A DNA stretch of 64,000 bases from Pacificibacter maritimus. GTDB lineage: Bacteria; Pseudomonadota; Alphaproteobacteria; Rhodobacterales; Rhodobacteraceae. Each line of letters begins with the position of its first letter. Positions within the stretch are counted from its first letter, which is position 1. Positions 28,373 through 36,657 of this stretch are shown piece after piece. The notes beneath the pieces were generated by a model, which saw only the letters and a program-made list of their open reading frames with translations, was not told where the DNA came from and ran no database searches. Position numbers and translations under genes: made by a program. The stretch covers positions 248,001-312,000 of the forward strand of contig NZ_RKQK01000001.1 in assembly GCF_003814915.1 (NCBI RefSeq), written 5' to 3'.

Positions 28373-29284
28373 ATGTCTGATAGAGATCAATTGGTTCGCA
28401 TGGCGGTGGAACGCCATTTCATTGAGTGGGCCTACAACGAAAAAGTTGAGAATGCTTTGTGTTTAGGTGCTTCTTACGAGCGCAATGTGGATTTGTTGAT
28501 CGAAAAAGTGAGTTTTGCGCGCAGTGCTGTTGAGGCTGAACTTAAAACGTTTCCTGAGCAGCAGCTCCGTTATGCCGCTGGACTAGATGGGGCAATATTA
28601 GATGTTCATTTAGAGCAAAAGCTTTCCAAGCTGTGTTCTGATGCTCGTGGATATTTACCAAGCTATTCACGGTACGAATTGATCTCAATTGGCATGTATC
28701 CAGATGAGCTTGCAGACTACAGCCATTGGGCAATGCGGGATCAATTTGATTCACACGATTTCGTCTGGCTTTCTATAGGGTTAGAGCCTGATGAAAGGTT
28801 AGTTAAGTATTTGGGACAAGCTCAAGATACTGTTCGTCCTCCTAAGCTTGATGCAACTTTGAAAAAAGAGGCTGAACGGCGGCTGGCATTGATAACTACA
28901 GCGCAAAAACTTGACCCAATTCTTAAGCATGTAAAAATTGAGTTGGCCTATGAGTGGTATAATACCGTCGAATTAGATGCACCAATTGGTTTTCAAAATG
29001 CTTTAAAAATAGGGTGGGAACGCCTCCAAAAAGCGTCCAAAGCAGTGATAGAGGATACACCTTACGCTAATGACAAAGCTCCCGATCCGCGCGCTATTCG
29101 CACACTTTCTCAGATCATAGCTGCGATGGCCATTGATGGTTATGGCTTTGACCCCAATTCCAAGCGGAGCGCGATTCCTAAGGAAATAGAATCGGCGTGT
29201 GATACATTTGGAATCAGTGTGACAAAAGAAACCATTCTCAAATATATAAGACTTGGTTTGAAAGATGCAGACATAGGAAACTAA
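28373..29284 (+). CDS. Uncharacterised island protein
   Basis: The protein is 303 aa, immediately after the integrase and probably co-transcribed. Base composition is lower in GC than the flanking genes. The C-terminal third carries RTLSQIIAAMAIDGYGFDP, KRSAIPKEIESACDTFGISV and ETILKYIRLGLKD. I recall this pattern from unnamed proteins in proteobacterial islands and prophage satellites, where an LLK-x-I-x-GMAxxxYGYDP core precedes a helix. No enzyme motif is visible. It may be a DNA-binding or replication-linked factor. Confidence 0.7.
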   Translation: MSDRDQLVRMAVERHFIEWAYNEKVENALCLGASYERNVDLLIEKVSFARSAVEAELKTFPEQQLRYAAGLDGAILDVHLEQKLSKLCSDARGYLPSYSRYELISIGMYPDELADYSHWAMRDQFDSHDFVWLSIGLEPDERLVKYLGQAQDTVRPPKLDATLKKEAERRLALITTAQKLDPILKHVKIELAYEWYNTVELDAPIGFQNALKIGWERLQKASKAVIEDTPYANDKAPDPRAIRTLSQIIAAMAIDGYGFDPNSKRSAIPKEIESACDTFGISVTKETILKYIRLGLKDADIGN

Positions 29285-29419
29285 TCGTTGAACGAATAGA
29301 TTTAATTAAGTATCTGAATTTTAACAATTAAGCTATTTCGTTTATGCGTTTCGCTATTCGCCCTCACCACAATAAAACCATGTCAGCCTTGTTCCATCTT
29401 TAACGAACGAGGTGACACA

Positions 29420-29629
29420 ATGTCATTTGAGCAGAACTTTCCTCGCACAGGGTTTGTGCGACTTTCCCAAATTCTAGGACCCAAAGGTCCGATTCCAGTT
29501 TCCAAGTCCACTTGGTGGCAAGGCGTCAAAGACGGGCTATTCCCAAAACCGCAAAAATTAGGCCCTCGCACAACCGTGTGGAAGGCCGAAGACATCCGCG
29601 CTTTGTTTGAGGGGACAGGGCATGAGTAA
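29420..29629 (+). CDS. AlpA-like helix-turn-helix regulator
   Basis: The 69-aa protein has the AlpA/excisionase pattern: FVRLSQIL near the start, then PVSKSTWWQGVKDGLFPKPQKLGPRTTVWKAEDI, in which a helix-turn-helix is followed by a wing with a conserved Trp. AlpA factors usually switch on integrase or excision genes of P4-like elements. Its last codons overlap the start of the next gene (ATGAGTAA). It opens a three-gene run. Confidence 0.88.
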   Translation: MSFEQNFPRTGFVRLSQILGPKGPIPVSKSTWWQGVKDGLFPKPQKLGPRTTVWKAEDIRALFEGTGHE

Positions 29630-30047
29630 GCGAGCCAACCCGATGGCTGTAAAAGCTGCCCTCACATACGATATTTTCGAGGCCGCAAAAGCGCTCGACA
29701 AATCCCCCGCAACGATCCGCAATTGGATCAAAGACGGCTTGCCCGCAATGACATCGAGTAAGCCCTATCTGATCTCGGGGGCTGACATTCGCGACTATTT
29801 ACGCGCCAAATATCAAGCCTCAAAATCGCCATTGGCACCTGATGAGCTGCGTTGCTTGTCTTGTCGGGCAGGGCGCAGGCCCGTTGATATGTCTGTCGTA
29901 GCCTATCTCAACACCCCCCAAACCACGCGCTTGCATGGCGTTTGCGTGCGCTGCGGAGGGCGTGCGAGCCGCATTATTTCCAACGCCAAGCGCGATGAGT
30001 TTGCCCAAACCTTCCAAATCAAAAGCAATGCAAACAGCGATGCCTAA
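29622..30047 (+). CDS. Helix-turn-helix protein with C-terminal zinc-ribbon-like cysteines
   Basis: The protein is 141 aa. Residues 12-65 form a MerR-like DNA-binding part (YDIFEAAKALDKSPATIRNWIKDGLPAM, then LISGADIRDYLRAKY). The C-terminal part holds two Cys pairs, CLSC and CVRC, about 35 residues apart, consistent with a zinc ribbon. The start overlaps the AlpA-like stop, so the two are coupled. The role is unknown; it may be an accessory DNA factor for the recombinase downstream. Confidence 0.72.
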   Translation: MSKRANPMAVKAALTYDIFEAAKALDKSPATIRNWIKDGLPAMTSSKPYLISGADIRDYLRAKYQASKSPLAPDELRCLSCRAGRRPVDMSVVAYLNTPQTTRLHGVCVRCGGRASRIISNAKRDEFAQTFQIKSNANSDA

Positions 30048-30096
30048 ATGACGCCGATGTCATCCGTCTAAACTTACATTTACATAGGAGCGCCAC

Positions 30097-31116
30097 ATGA
30101 CGCGTAAAATCCACGAAGAAAACGAACGAATGAAGCGCCGCTATTTGCAATATCGCAAACGCGCACAACGCAAAGACATTAAGTCAGTCGAGAAAGATGC
30201 CGAAGGCATTTTGCGGTTTGAACAAAGCACAGGCTTCAAAAGCTTTAAGCGCTTTCACATCGAGCAAGTAATCAAGTTCCAAGACCAACTTGAAACCCAG
30301 ATGAGCAAGGCCACAGGCAAGCCTTTGTCGAAATCGACCATTCGCAGCATCTTGATGGCCAACAAGCGGTTCTTCTTTTGGCTCGCAGATCAAAACGGAT
30401 ACAAAAGCCGCATTCGCCATACCGACGCTGATTATTTCAACATGGACGCTAAGGGCGCGCGGGTGGCAAGTGCTGTGCGTGATACGCCTTATCCGTCTAT
30501 GGAAATGGCCCGCCATGCATTTTCATATATGCCCGAAGTCACTGAGATCGATAGGCGCAACAAAGCGCTGTTCGCGTTCTTTATGCTGACAGGTGCGCGG
30601 GACGGGGCCGTGGCGTCTTTGCGCCTTAAACATATCAACCTGATCGACGGCTGCGTGTATCAAGATGCGCGCGAGGTGAAGACCAAGAATTCCAAGACCT
30701 TTACGACTTATTTTCTACCGCTTGATGCCGAATATCTGGCCTCGTTCACGGATTGGGTCACATATTTGCGCACTGAAAAGCTCTTTGGCCCTGATGACGC
30801 TTTGTTCCCACCTCCGCGCATTCAGGCTGTGGACGGGGCTTTCACTGTGACAGGCCTCAAACGCGAGATTTACCAAAACGCCAATGCTATCCGCGCTGCC
30901 ATCAAAGAGGCATTCTTGCGCGCAGATCTGCCCCAATTCACCCCGCACGCCTTTCGCAAAACCTTGGTGAAATGGGCCGATACAGCCTATCCAACCCGCG
31001 AAGCCTTCAAAGCCTTTTCGCAAAATATCGGCCATTCCAGCGTCATCACCACCGTCAGCGCCTATTGCCCTGTTGCGATTGAACGACAAGCGGAGTTGAT
31101 AAAAAAGAAGTCCTAG
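30097..31116 (+). CDS. Second tyrosine recombinase
   Basis: The 339-aa recombinase is unrelated in detail to the integrase. An N-terminal helical core-binding domain (SKSTIRSILMANKRFFFWL) precedes a catalytic domain with TGARDGAVASLRL (Arg), FTPHAFRKTLVKW (His-x-x-Arg), IGHSSVITT (His) and the tyrosine in SAYCPV. All catalytic residues are present. It follows the two DNA-binding genes at 49 bases, so the three form a module inside the island. A substrate site is not obvious. Confidence 0.88.
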   Translation: MTRKIHEENERMKRRYLQYRKRAQRKDIKSVEKDAEGILRFEQSTGFKSFKRFHIEQVIKFQDQLETQMSKATGKPLSKSTIRSILMANKRFFFWLADQNGYKSRIRHTDADYFNMDAKGARVASAVRDTPYPSMEMARHAFSYMPEVTEIDRRNKALFAFFMLTGARDGAVASLRLKHINLIDGCVYQDAREVKTKNSKTFTTYFLPLDAEYLASFTDWVTYLRTEKLFGPDDALFPPPRIQAVDGAFTVTGLKREIYQNANAIRAAIKEAFLRADLPQFTPHAFRKTLVKWADTAYPTREAFKAFSQNIGHSSVITTVSAYCPVAIERQAELIKKKS

Positions 31117-31167
31117 ATTGAAACTCTTTAAAATGCGTGGCTTACTCCGAAGATAGGATTATTTATT

Positions 31168-34100
31168 TTGGGGAAACGCGTGGATATTGAAGCGTTTATT
31201 GAGCGTTGGCAGGGGTCTGGTGGTAGCGAAATGGCGACCGCGCAGACCTTTTCTATTGAATTGACAGACCTTTTAGGGGTCGAACGCCCGTATGTGTCCG
31301 ACAAAGATGGTGACTTTCTGGACTATCGCTTTGAGCGCCCTGTCACGCTGACCCATACTGGTCGCACCCGCAATGGGCGCATCGATCTATATAAAAAGGG
31401 CCACTTTATCCTTGAGGCCAAACAATTCACGTCCACCGACATCAAAGACAAAAACACCCTTGATATGTTTCTCGCCAAAGACACGCCCAAACAATCGGGA
31501 CATGGCAAACGCGGCACCGCTAAATTCGATGACACCATGCTCAAAGCGCGTAACCAAGCCGACAATTACGCCCGCGCTGTCTCCAAAGAGGACGGTTGGC
31601 CGCCGTTCTTGATGATTGTCGATGTTGGCCATGTGATCGAGCTGTATTCTGATTTCTCAGGCCAAGGGCAGGGCTATACCCAATTCCCCGATGGCAACCG
31701 CTATCGCATTTATCTTGAGGACCTACGCCAACCCGAAACGCTTGATCTGTTGCGCGCGATTTGGATGGACCCGCAAAGCCTTGATCCGTCGCTGAAATCC
31801 GCCGAGGTCACCCGCGATATTGCAGCACATCTGGCCGAGCTTGGCAAAAGCTTTGAGGGGCAAGGCCATGACAGCGAAACCGTGGCGCGGTTTTTGATGC
31901 GCTGCCTGTTTTCCATGTTTGCCGAAGACGTCGATCTGATCCCTTATGGCAGCTTTACCGAGCTTCTTAAAAAACTACGTGGCCACCCCGAACATGCCGA
32001 GCCCTCTTTGAAAGGCCTCTGGCAGACCATGGATGGCGGCGGGTTTTCTCAGGTGCTGATGCATGACCTCAAACGCTTCAACGGTGGGCTGTTCAAAGAC
32101 GCCGATGCCCTGCCTTTGGACAACGTACAGCTTGGCCTATTGATCGAAGCCGCCGAGGCCGATTGGAAACAGGTCGAACCGGCTATTTTCGGCACTTTGC
32201 TGGAGCGCGCTTTGGATGCCAAGCAACGCCACAAACTGGGGGCGCATTACACCCCGCGCGCCTATGTCGAACGCCTCGTGACGCCGACGATCATGGAGCC
32301 CCTGCGCGAGGATTGGCGCAACGTCCAGATCGCTGTGCAACGCCTCAACGCGGATGGCAAAACCGATAAGGCGCTCGATCTGGTCAAGGACTTCCACCAC
32401 GACCTGTGCGAGGTGCGGGTTTTGGACCCTGCCTGTGGCTCGGGCAACTTCCTATACGTCGCTTTGGAAATGATGAAACGGCTTGAGGGCGAGGTCACTG
32501 CTCTTATGTATGAATTGGGCGATACCAAGCCACTCTACACAGTCGACCCGCATCAATTCCTTGGCATCGAGCTGAACACTTGGGCCGCCAATGTGGCCGA
32601 GCTGGTGCTGTGGATCGGCTATCTGCAATGGCACTACCGCACCCATGGCATCGCGGCACCCTCTGAGCCTGTGTTGCGTGATTTCAAGAACATTGAAAAC
32701 CGTGACGCCGTGCTGGAGTGGTCCGCGCGCACGCCGCGTGTGGATGACACGGGCGCGCCTGTGACCCGTTGGGACGGGGTGACAACCATCCGCCACCAAG
32801 TCACCGGCGAAGAGGTGCCAGACCCCGAGGCCCGTGTGCAGGTCTATGACTATGCCAAACCCAAAGCGACGACGTGGCCCAAGGCGACCTTTATCGTCGG
32901 CAATCCGCCGTTTATTGGCGCCAGCCGTCTGCGCGACAGTCTGGGCGATGGCTATGTCGAGGCTTTGTGGTCCGCCTATCCCAAAATGCCGCAAAGCGCG
33001 GATTTGGTGATGTTTTGGTGGGATAAGGCCGCTTTGGCAGCGAGAGGCTTTAATGCCAAAACTGGTGCAGGCACGCGGCGCTTTGGCCTGATCACCACCA
33101 ACTCTTTGCGCCAGACGTTTAATCGTCGCGTGCTGGAGCCGCATTTGAACGACGCGAAAAAACCGCTGTCGCTATTGTTCGCGGTGCCAGATCACCCTTG
33201 GGTGGATACACAGTTGGCAGCGGCTGTGCGTATTGGGATGACTGTTGGTGCATTGGGTAATCATACTGGTCGGCTTTTAACCATTGTGACAGAGACAACG
33301 GACAAGAAAGATGACGTCAACGGTCGGTCGGTGACCTTTGAGACCGAGATTGGAAAGATTTTCCCAAATCTAAAAATTGGGGCGAATGTAGTAGGGGCAA
33401 AGCCCTTACAGGCAAATTTGGGGTTGTCGTCTAGGGGCGTCCAATTGATTGGGTCAGGTTTTATTGTCTCGCCCGAAAAAGCAAAGTCACTTGGGCTGGG
33501 AACCGTACCAAACACAGACAATCATATACGAGAATACCGAAATGGCCGTGACCTCACTGCAACCCCACGAGGTGTGATGGTCATTGATCTATTCGGCTTA
33601 ACCGAGCAAGAAGTGCGCACTCACTTTCCATTGGTCTATCAACATTTAGCGGACACAGTGAAGCCAGACCGCGACCAGAACAATCGTGATTCATATCGCA
33701 AAAAATGGTGGATTCATGGTGAACCCCGTAAAGAATTACGTCCTGCACTTAATGGGCTGGTAAAGTATGTCGCGACGGTCGAAACATCAAAGCACCGGTT
33801 TTTCACGATGCTTGATCACAAAATCCTACCTGACAACAAATTGATTGCACTTGCCGTCAATGGAGTTGAAAGCTTTTCGATACTCTCATCGAGAATTCAT
33901 GAAGTTTGGGCGCTGGCAACGGGATCTCAACTCGGCCCAACGCCCGTTTATGTAAAAACTCTTTCATTTGACGCCTTCCCATTCCCCGACCTCACAGACC
34001 CCCAAAAGGAAAGGCTCCGCGGCTTGGGTGAAGAGCTTGACGCGCACAGAAAACGCCAGCAGGCGGCGCATCCGAAACTGACGCTGACCAATATGTACAA

Positions 34101-34614
34101 CGTGCTGGAAAAACTCCGCGCGGGTGAAGGCATTGAGGGCAAGGACAAAGAGATTTACGACCAAGGTCTGATTGGAATCTTGCGCGATCTGCATGATCAA
34201 ATCGACGCCGCCGTGGCCGATGCTTACGGCTGGCCCAAAGACCTGAGCGACGAAGACATCTTGATGCGCCTTGTCGATCTCAACAAAACCCGCGCCGCAG
34301 AGGAAGCCACAGGTCACATCCGCTGGCTGCGCCCCGAATACCAGAACCCCACAGGCGTGCAGGTGGAAAAAGGCAAGACCGCAGATATGGATTTGGGCGT
34401 TGTCGCCAAGGTCGAAAAAGCCCCATGGCCCAAAGGCCTGCCGGATCAAATCGCCGCCGTGCGCGAGGCGCTGGTGGATATGGGCGAGGCCTCCCCCGAA
34501 CAAATCGCCCGCTGTTTCTCCCGCGCGCGCACCACAGCCGTGCAGCCTTTGCTGGAAAGTTTGGCAGCGCTTGGGCAGGCGGATAAATTGGATGACGGGA
34601 AATATGCAGCCTGA
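31168..34614 (+). CDS. MmeI-like type II restriction-modification enzyme (fused nuclease and adenine methyltransferase)
   Basis: A single polypeptide of 1148 aa should both methylate and cut DNA. The PD-ExK-type nuclease at the N-terminus has Asp73 in GRIDLYKKG and Glu83-Ala-Lys85 in ILEAKQ. The N6-adenine methyltransferase follows, with HYTP (360-363), motif I LDPACGSGNF (419-428) and motif IV NPPF (about 580). The C-terminal 400 residues hold the target-recognition part and helical end. The start is TTG, or GTG 12 bases on, since GGGGAA lies near both. No separate methylase or specificity subunit is present, so it is not type I, DISARM or BREX. Confidence 0.88.
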   Translation: MGKRVDIEAFIERWQGSGGSEMATAQTFSIELTDLLGVERPYVSDKDGDFLDYRFERPVTLTHTGRTRNGRIDLYKKGHFILEAKQFTSTDIKDKNTLDMFLAKDTPKQSGHGKRGTAKFDDTMLKARNQADNYARAVSKEDGWPPFLMIVDVGHVIELYSDFSGQGQGYTQFPDGNRYRIYLEDLRQPETLDLLRAIWMDPQSLDPSLKSAEVTRDIAAHLAELGKSFEGQGHDSETVARFLMRCLFSMFAEDVDLIPYGSFTELLKKLRGHPEHAEPSLKGLWQTMDGGGFSQVLMHDLKRFNGGLFKDADALPLDNVQLGLLIEAAEADWKQVEPAIFGTLLERALDAKQRHKLGAHYTPRAYVERLVTPTIMEPLREDWRNVQIAVQRLNADGKTDKALDLVKDFHHDLCEVRVLDPACGSGNFLYVALEMMKRLEGEVTALMYELGDTKPLYTVDPHQFLGIELNTWAANVAELVLWIGYLQWHYRTHGIAAPSEPVLRDFKNIENRDAVLEWSARTPRVDDTGAPVTRWDGVTTIRHQVTGEEVPDPEARVQVYDYAKPKATTWPKATFIVGNPPFIGASRLRDSLGDGYVEALWSAYPKMPQSADLVMFWWDKAALAARGFNAKTGAGTRRFGLITTNSLRQTFNRRVLEPHLNDAKKPLSLLFAVPDHPWVDTQLAAAVRIGMTVGALGNHTGRLLTIVTETTDKKDDVNGRSVTFETEIGKIFPNLKIGANVVGAKPLQANLGLSSRGVQLIGSGFIVSPEKAKSLGLGTVPNTDNHIREYRNGRDLTATPRGVMVIDLFGLTEQEVRTHFPLVYQHLADTVKPDRDQNNRDSYRKKWWIHGEPRKELRPALNGLVKYVATVETSKHRFFTMLDHKILPDNKLIALAVNGVESFSILSSRIHEVWALATGSQLGPTPVYVKTLSFDAFPFPDLTDPQKERLRGLGEELDAHRKRQQAAHPKLTLTNMYNVLEKLRAGEGIEGKDKEIYDQGLIGILRDLHDQIDAAVADAYGWPKDLSDEDILMRLVDLNKTRAAEEATGHIRWLRPEYQNPTGVQVEKGKTADMDLGVVAKVEKAPWPKGLPDQIAAVREALVDMGEASPEQIARCFSRARTTAVQPLLESLAALGQADKLDDGKYAA

Positions 34615-35059
34615 AGACATGACGCCCGCGCAACTGCGCAAACGTATAAAGGCCTTGAATGCCGATACGCCGCGTTACAAAGCGCTAGAAGCCGCGCTGG
34701 GCGAGGGGGTCGGATATGGGCATGCTTGGTACGCCACGCAAAAGGAACATTGGTTAGGCTGGTTGTCAGAATATTCGGGGGCTGGGGCATATGGGCGTAA
34801 AGTCGGCCCAAAGCGTTCTGCGCAGTTTGTCTATAATCATATTCAGTGTGCGCCAATGTTGTTTTGGTTGTCCGAAGCGCTTGATGTTGAGGATGAACTG
34901 TTGGACGACGCCTTTGCTGCGGTTCTTGCGGCCCCTGCGCGAAATGCAAGCCAATGCGCGGCGCTTAGACGGGTGATATCATGGCAGAAAGTGCATGCAA
35001 TTCTCGTAGCACAATCGCCCCCAACACTGGTGGGCAAGATTAGAAATGCGATTTTGTAG
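34604..35059 (+). CDS. Small conserved protein coupled to the MmeI-like gene
   Basis: The protein is 151 aa. Its likely start lies inside the last codons of the restriction gene, a coupled arrangement. Features are MTPAQLRKRIKAL, EHWLGWLSEYSGAGAYGRK, FVYNHIQCAPMLFWLSEA and RRVISWQKVHAIL. I recall relatives scattered in bacterial and phage genomes without function (from memory only). No enzyme motif is evident. The close link suggests a role with the restriction enzyme, such as regulation. Confidence 0.65.
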   Translation: MQPEDMTPAQLRKRIKALNADTPRYKALEAALGEGVGYGHAWYATQKEHWLGWLSEYSGAGAYGRKVGPKRSAQFVYNHIQCAPMLFWLSEALDVEDELLDDAFAAVLAAPARNASQCAALRRVISWQKVHAILVAQSPPTLVGKIRNAIL

Positions 35060-35170
35060 ATACCGATGGAATGCTTGCAAAAAAGGCATTTGGGGGCCTC
35101 AATGGGGGCTTTGGTGTAAATCGAATTTATTTTTAAAATTTAGATCAGATAATTAGCATGTAAATGAGGG

Positions 35171-35261
35171 TCCGTGTGGGGCACCATTTTCACATCCAGT
35201 AATATCCCAAGACATCCGATAAGCCCTTTGTTATAAGGGTTTTGCGGCGTTTCTTTGTCCG
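35171..35261. repeat. Right attachment repeat (attR-like)
   Basis: This is the direct-repeat partner of the left site, 91 bases, lacking one G of the acceptor run. Because sequence resembling the region upstream of the integrase and the integrase start itself follows it, it is probably the left site of a former second element rather than a bare chromosomal end. Confidence 0.88.
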
Positions 35262-35307
35262 GCTGGGTTTATGCTGTTCGATACGATACGCCCAGTGACA
35301 TTTACTG

Positions 35308-35410
35308 TTTCAAGGTTTCTAACTTTGAGGGGTTCTATATTTTGGCACAAACAATGTTTCAAAGTTCTGTCTGTTCAAATACCGTTTTGCTTGGCACAGA
35401 AAGCGAACAA
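35308..35410 (+). pseudogene. Remnant of a second integrase 5' end
   Basis: The bases read VSNFEGFYIL in one frame, then a frameshift and further similarity to the integrase at 27216-27310 (TTCAAATACCGTTT is shared). The intervening first codons are deleted. It is a wrecked copy of a related integrase start. Confidence 0.82.
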
Positions 35411-35534
35411 AGCAGGCGTCTAGGACACTAGGGACGCCTCAGGTTTAGAAAAAATTACGACGGACACCTGCGAAAAAATACTGGTATTTCAAGCGTTAAA
35501 TAGATAGGTAAAACTGTCTTTATTCAGGTGCCTT

Positions 35535-36434
35535 ATGAAAGTTTACATCCATATTGGATTTCCAAAGTGTGCGTCGTCTTCACTGCAGGCTACTCTATTT
35601 GAAAATGAAGCAAAACTTAAGAAAAATGGCGTGTTGTATCCCAAACTGGGACGCCAAGTTGGTGGGTATCGAAACCATACACCTATTATAAAACTTGATT
35701 TTCCAGTCGCTGAGTATGTGGAAGGTGCGTTGAAAGAGGCCTCCAGCAACAAATGTGATAAAATTATTATTTCTACAGAAAGCATTGTCGATAATTTGAG
35801 ACTTGAGAGAGTTCAGGAACGATGCAACACTTTAGCGCAGAACTTTAAAAGTCATGCGGATGTGTCTGTTGTAACTTTTTCTAGATCTCCTTCTTCCGTG
35901 ATAAATTCATCATTTGCGCAATTCCTAAAAGCAGGTTTGTGGGCCTTAAATAGAGATGAATTTTTCAAATCCACGGACGGAACAATAGACGGATTTCTCG
36001 ATTTCTTTCATGAAAAGTGGGGCTTTGATCTGTGGCAGTTTGAAAACTTGTACAAGATGGCCATCGAGGTCTTTGAAGTTGATAGCCTTGTTGATTTTCG
36101 CATTCAGGATGGCACTGATGTCATTGAAACGTTCACTAACTTTGTGGAAAATGGCCTAAGCTTGACCCCGAGTTCGGTCACGAATAAACGTTTTTCACTC
36201 GAAAAACTGTACTTGATTAGGCAATTTATTTCTCAATATGGCTTGGCCAGTTTTCAAGAAAACGCTCCTATTCTGAAGGGGCAAGTTACATTCGACAAAA
36301 AAATCATTTCATCCGAACAAGCTCAACGCGACGGGATGTTGTTATCGCGTAAATACAGTCTGCTTTTGAATGAACTCGACACCAGAACACAGGGTGTAAA
36401 GGTCTTTGCTAAAAATGACTTGCTGCGCAGCTAA
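35535..36434 (+). CDS. Sulfotransferase-like protein
   Basis: The protein is 299 aa. HIGFPKCASSSLQATLFEN (residues 6-24) is the 5'-PAPS-binding loop with its Lys, and VTFSRSPSSVINSSF supplies the 3'-phosphate loop. The rest is variable, as usual. The composition is clearly more AT-rich than surrounding genes, suggesting recent transfer, in line with its place behind the island remnant. Acceptor unknown; in such contexts often surface sugars or peptides. Confidence 0.78.
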   Translation: MKVYIHIGFPKCASSSLQATLFENEAKLKKNGVLYPKLGRQVGGYRNHTPIIKLDFPVAEYVEGALKEASSNKCDKIIISTESIVDNLRLERVQERCNTLAQNFKSHADVSVVTFSRSPSSVINSSFAQFLKAGLWALNRDEFFKSTDGTIDGFLDFFHEKWGFDLWQFENLYKMAIEVFEVDSLVDFRIQDGTDVIETFTNFVENGLSLTPSSVTNKRFSLEKLYLIRQFISQYGLASFQENAPILKGQVTFDKKIISSEQAQRDGMLLSRKYSLLLNELDTRTQGVKVFAKNDLLRS

Positions 36435-36587
36435 CTTCTGAAAGCAGCTTAACGTCAACGCCATTGGTTCTGTATGCGGCGTGGTTTTCCTGTGTTGAAG
36501 CTTGAGCGTTTGACAAAGCTAAAGCGCATTTAACATTGCTGTTGGCGCTTGATCGTGCAGTGATAGGAACCTTTGCGGGGGGAGAAG

Positions 36588-36655
36588 CTCAGGCCTATTA
36601 AACTCAGGTTCAGTAAACCCATGTTCAGTAAACCTAGGCCCAATAAACTCAGGCG
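36588..36655. repeat. 15-bp tandem repeat, four copies plus part
   Basis: Units begin CTCAGG, CTCAGG, CCCATG, CCTAGG and end TAAA (for example CTCAGGTTCAGTAAA). They abut the 3' end of the glycerate kinase gene. They may have formed by slippage. Confidence 0.7.
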
Positions 36656-36657
36656 CG

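Larger units (their letters stand above)
27005..35170. mobile_element. Integrative island at tRNA-Thr carrying restriction-modification genes
   Basis: The block between the direct repeats starts with a tRNA-adjacent integrase reading away from the tRNA, the standard layout of P4-type islands. Its cargo is a 303-aa hypothetical, AlpA-like regulator, zinc-helix-turn-helix protein, second tyrosine recombinase, MmeI-like restriction-modification enzyme and a small partner. There are no conjugation or phage structural genes, so it would need a helper or be satellite-like. The repeats have diverged, so it may be stuck or depend on an older right copy. Confidence 0.88.

Noticed and set aside
31168-34614. 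Type I restriction, DISARM or BREX system
   Set aside because: No specificity subunit, helicase or drm/brx genes are adjacent, and the protein itself has a fused nuclease motif.
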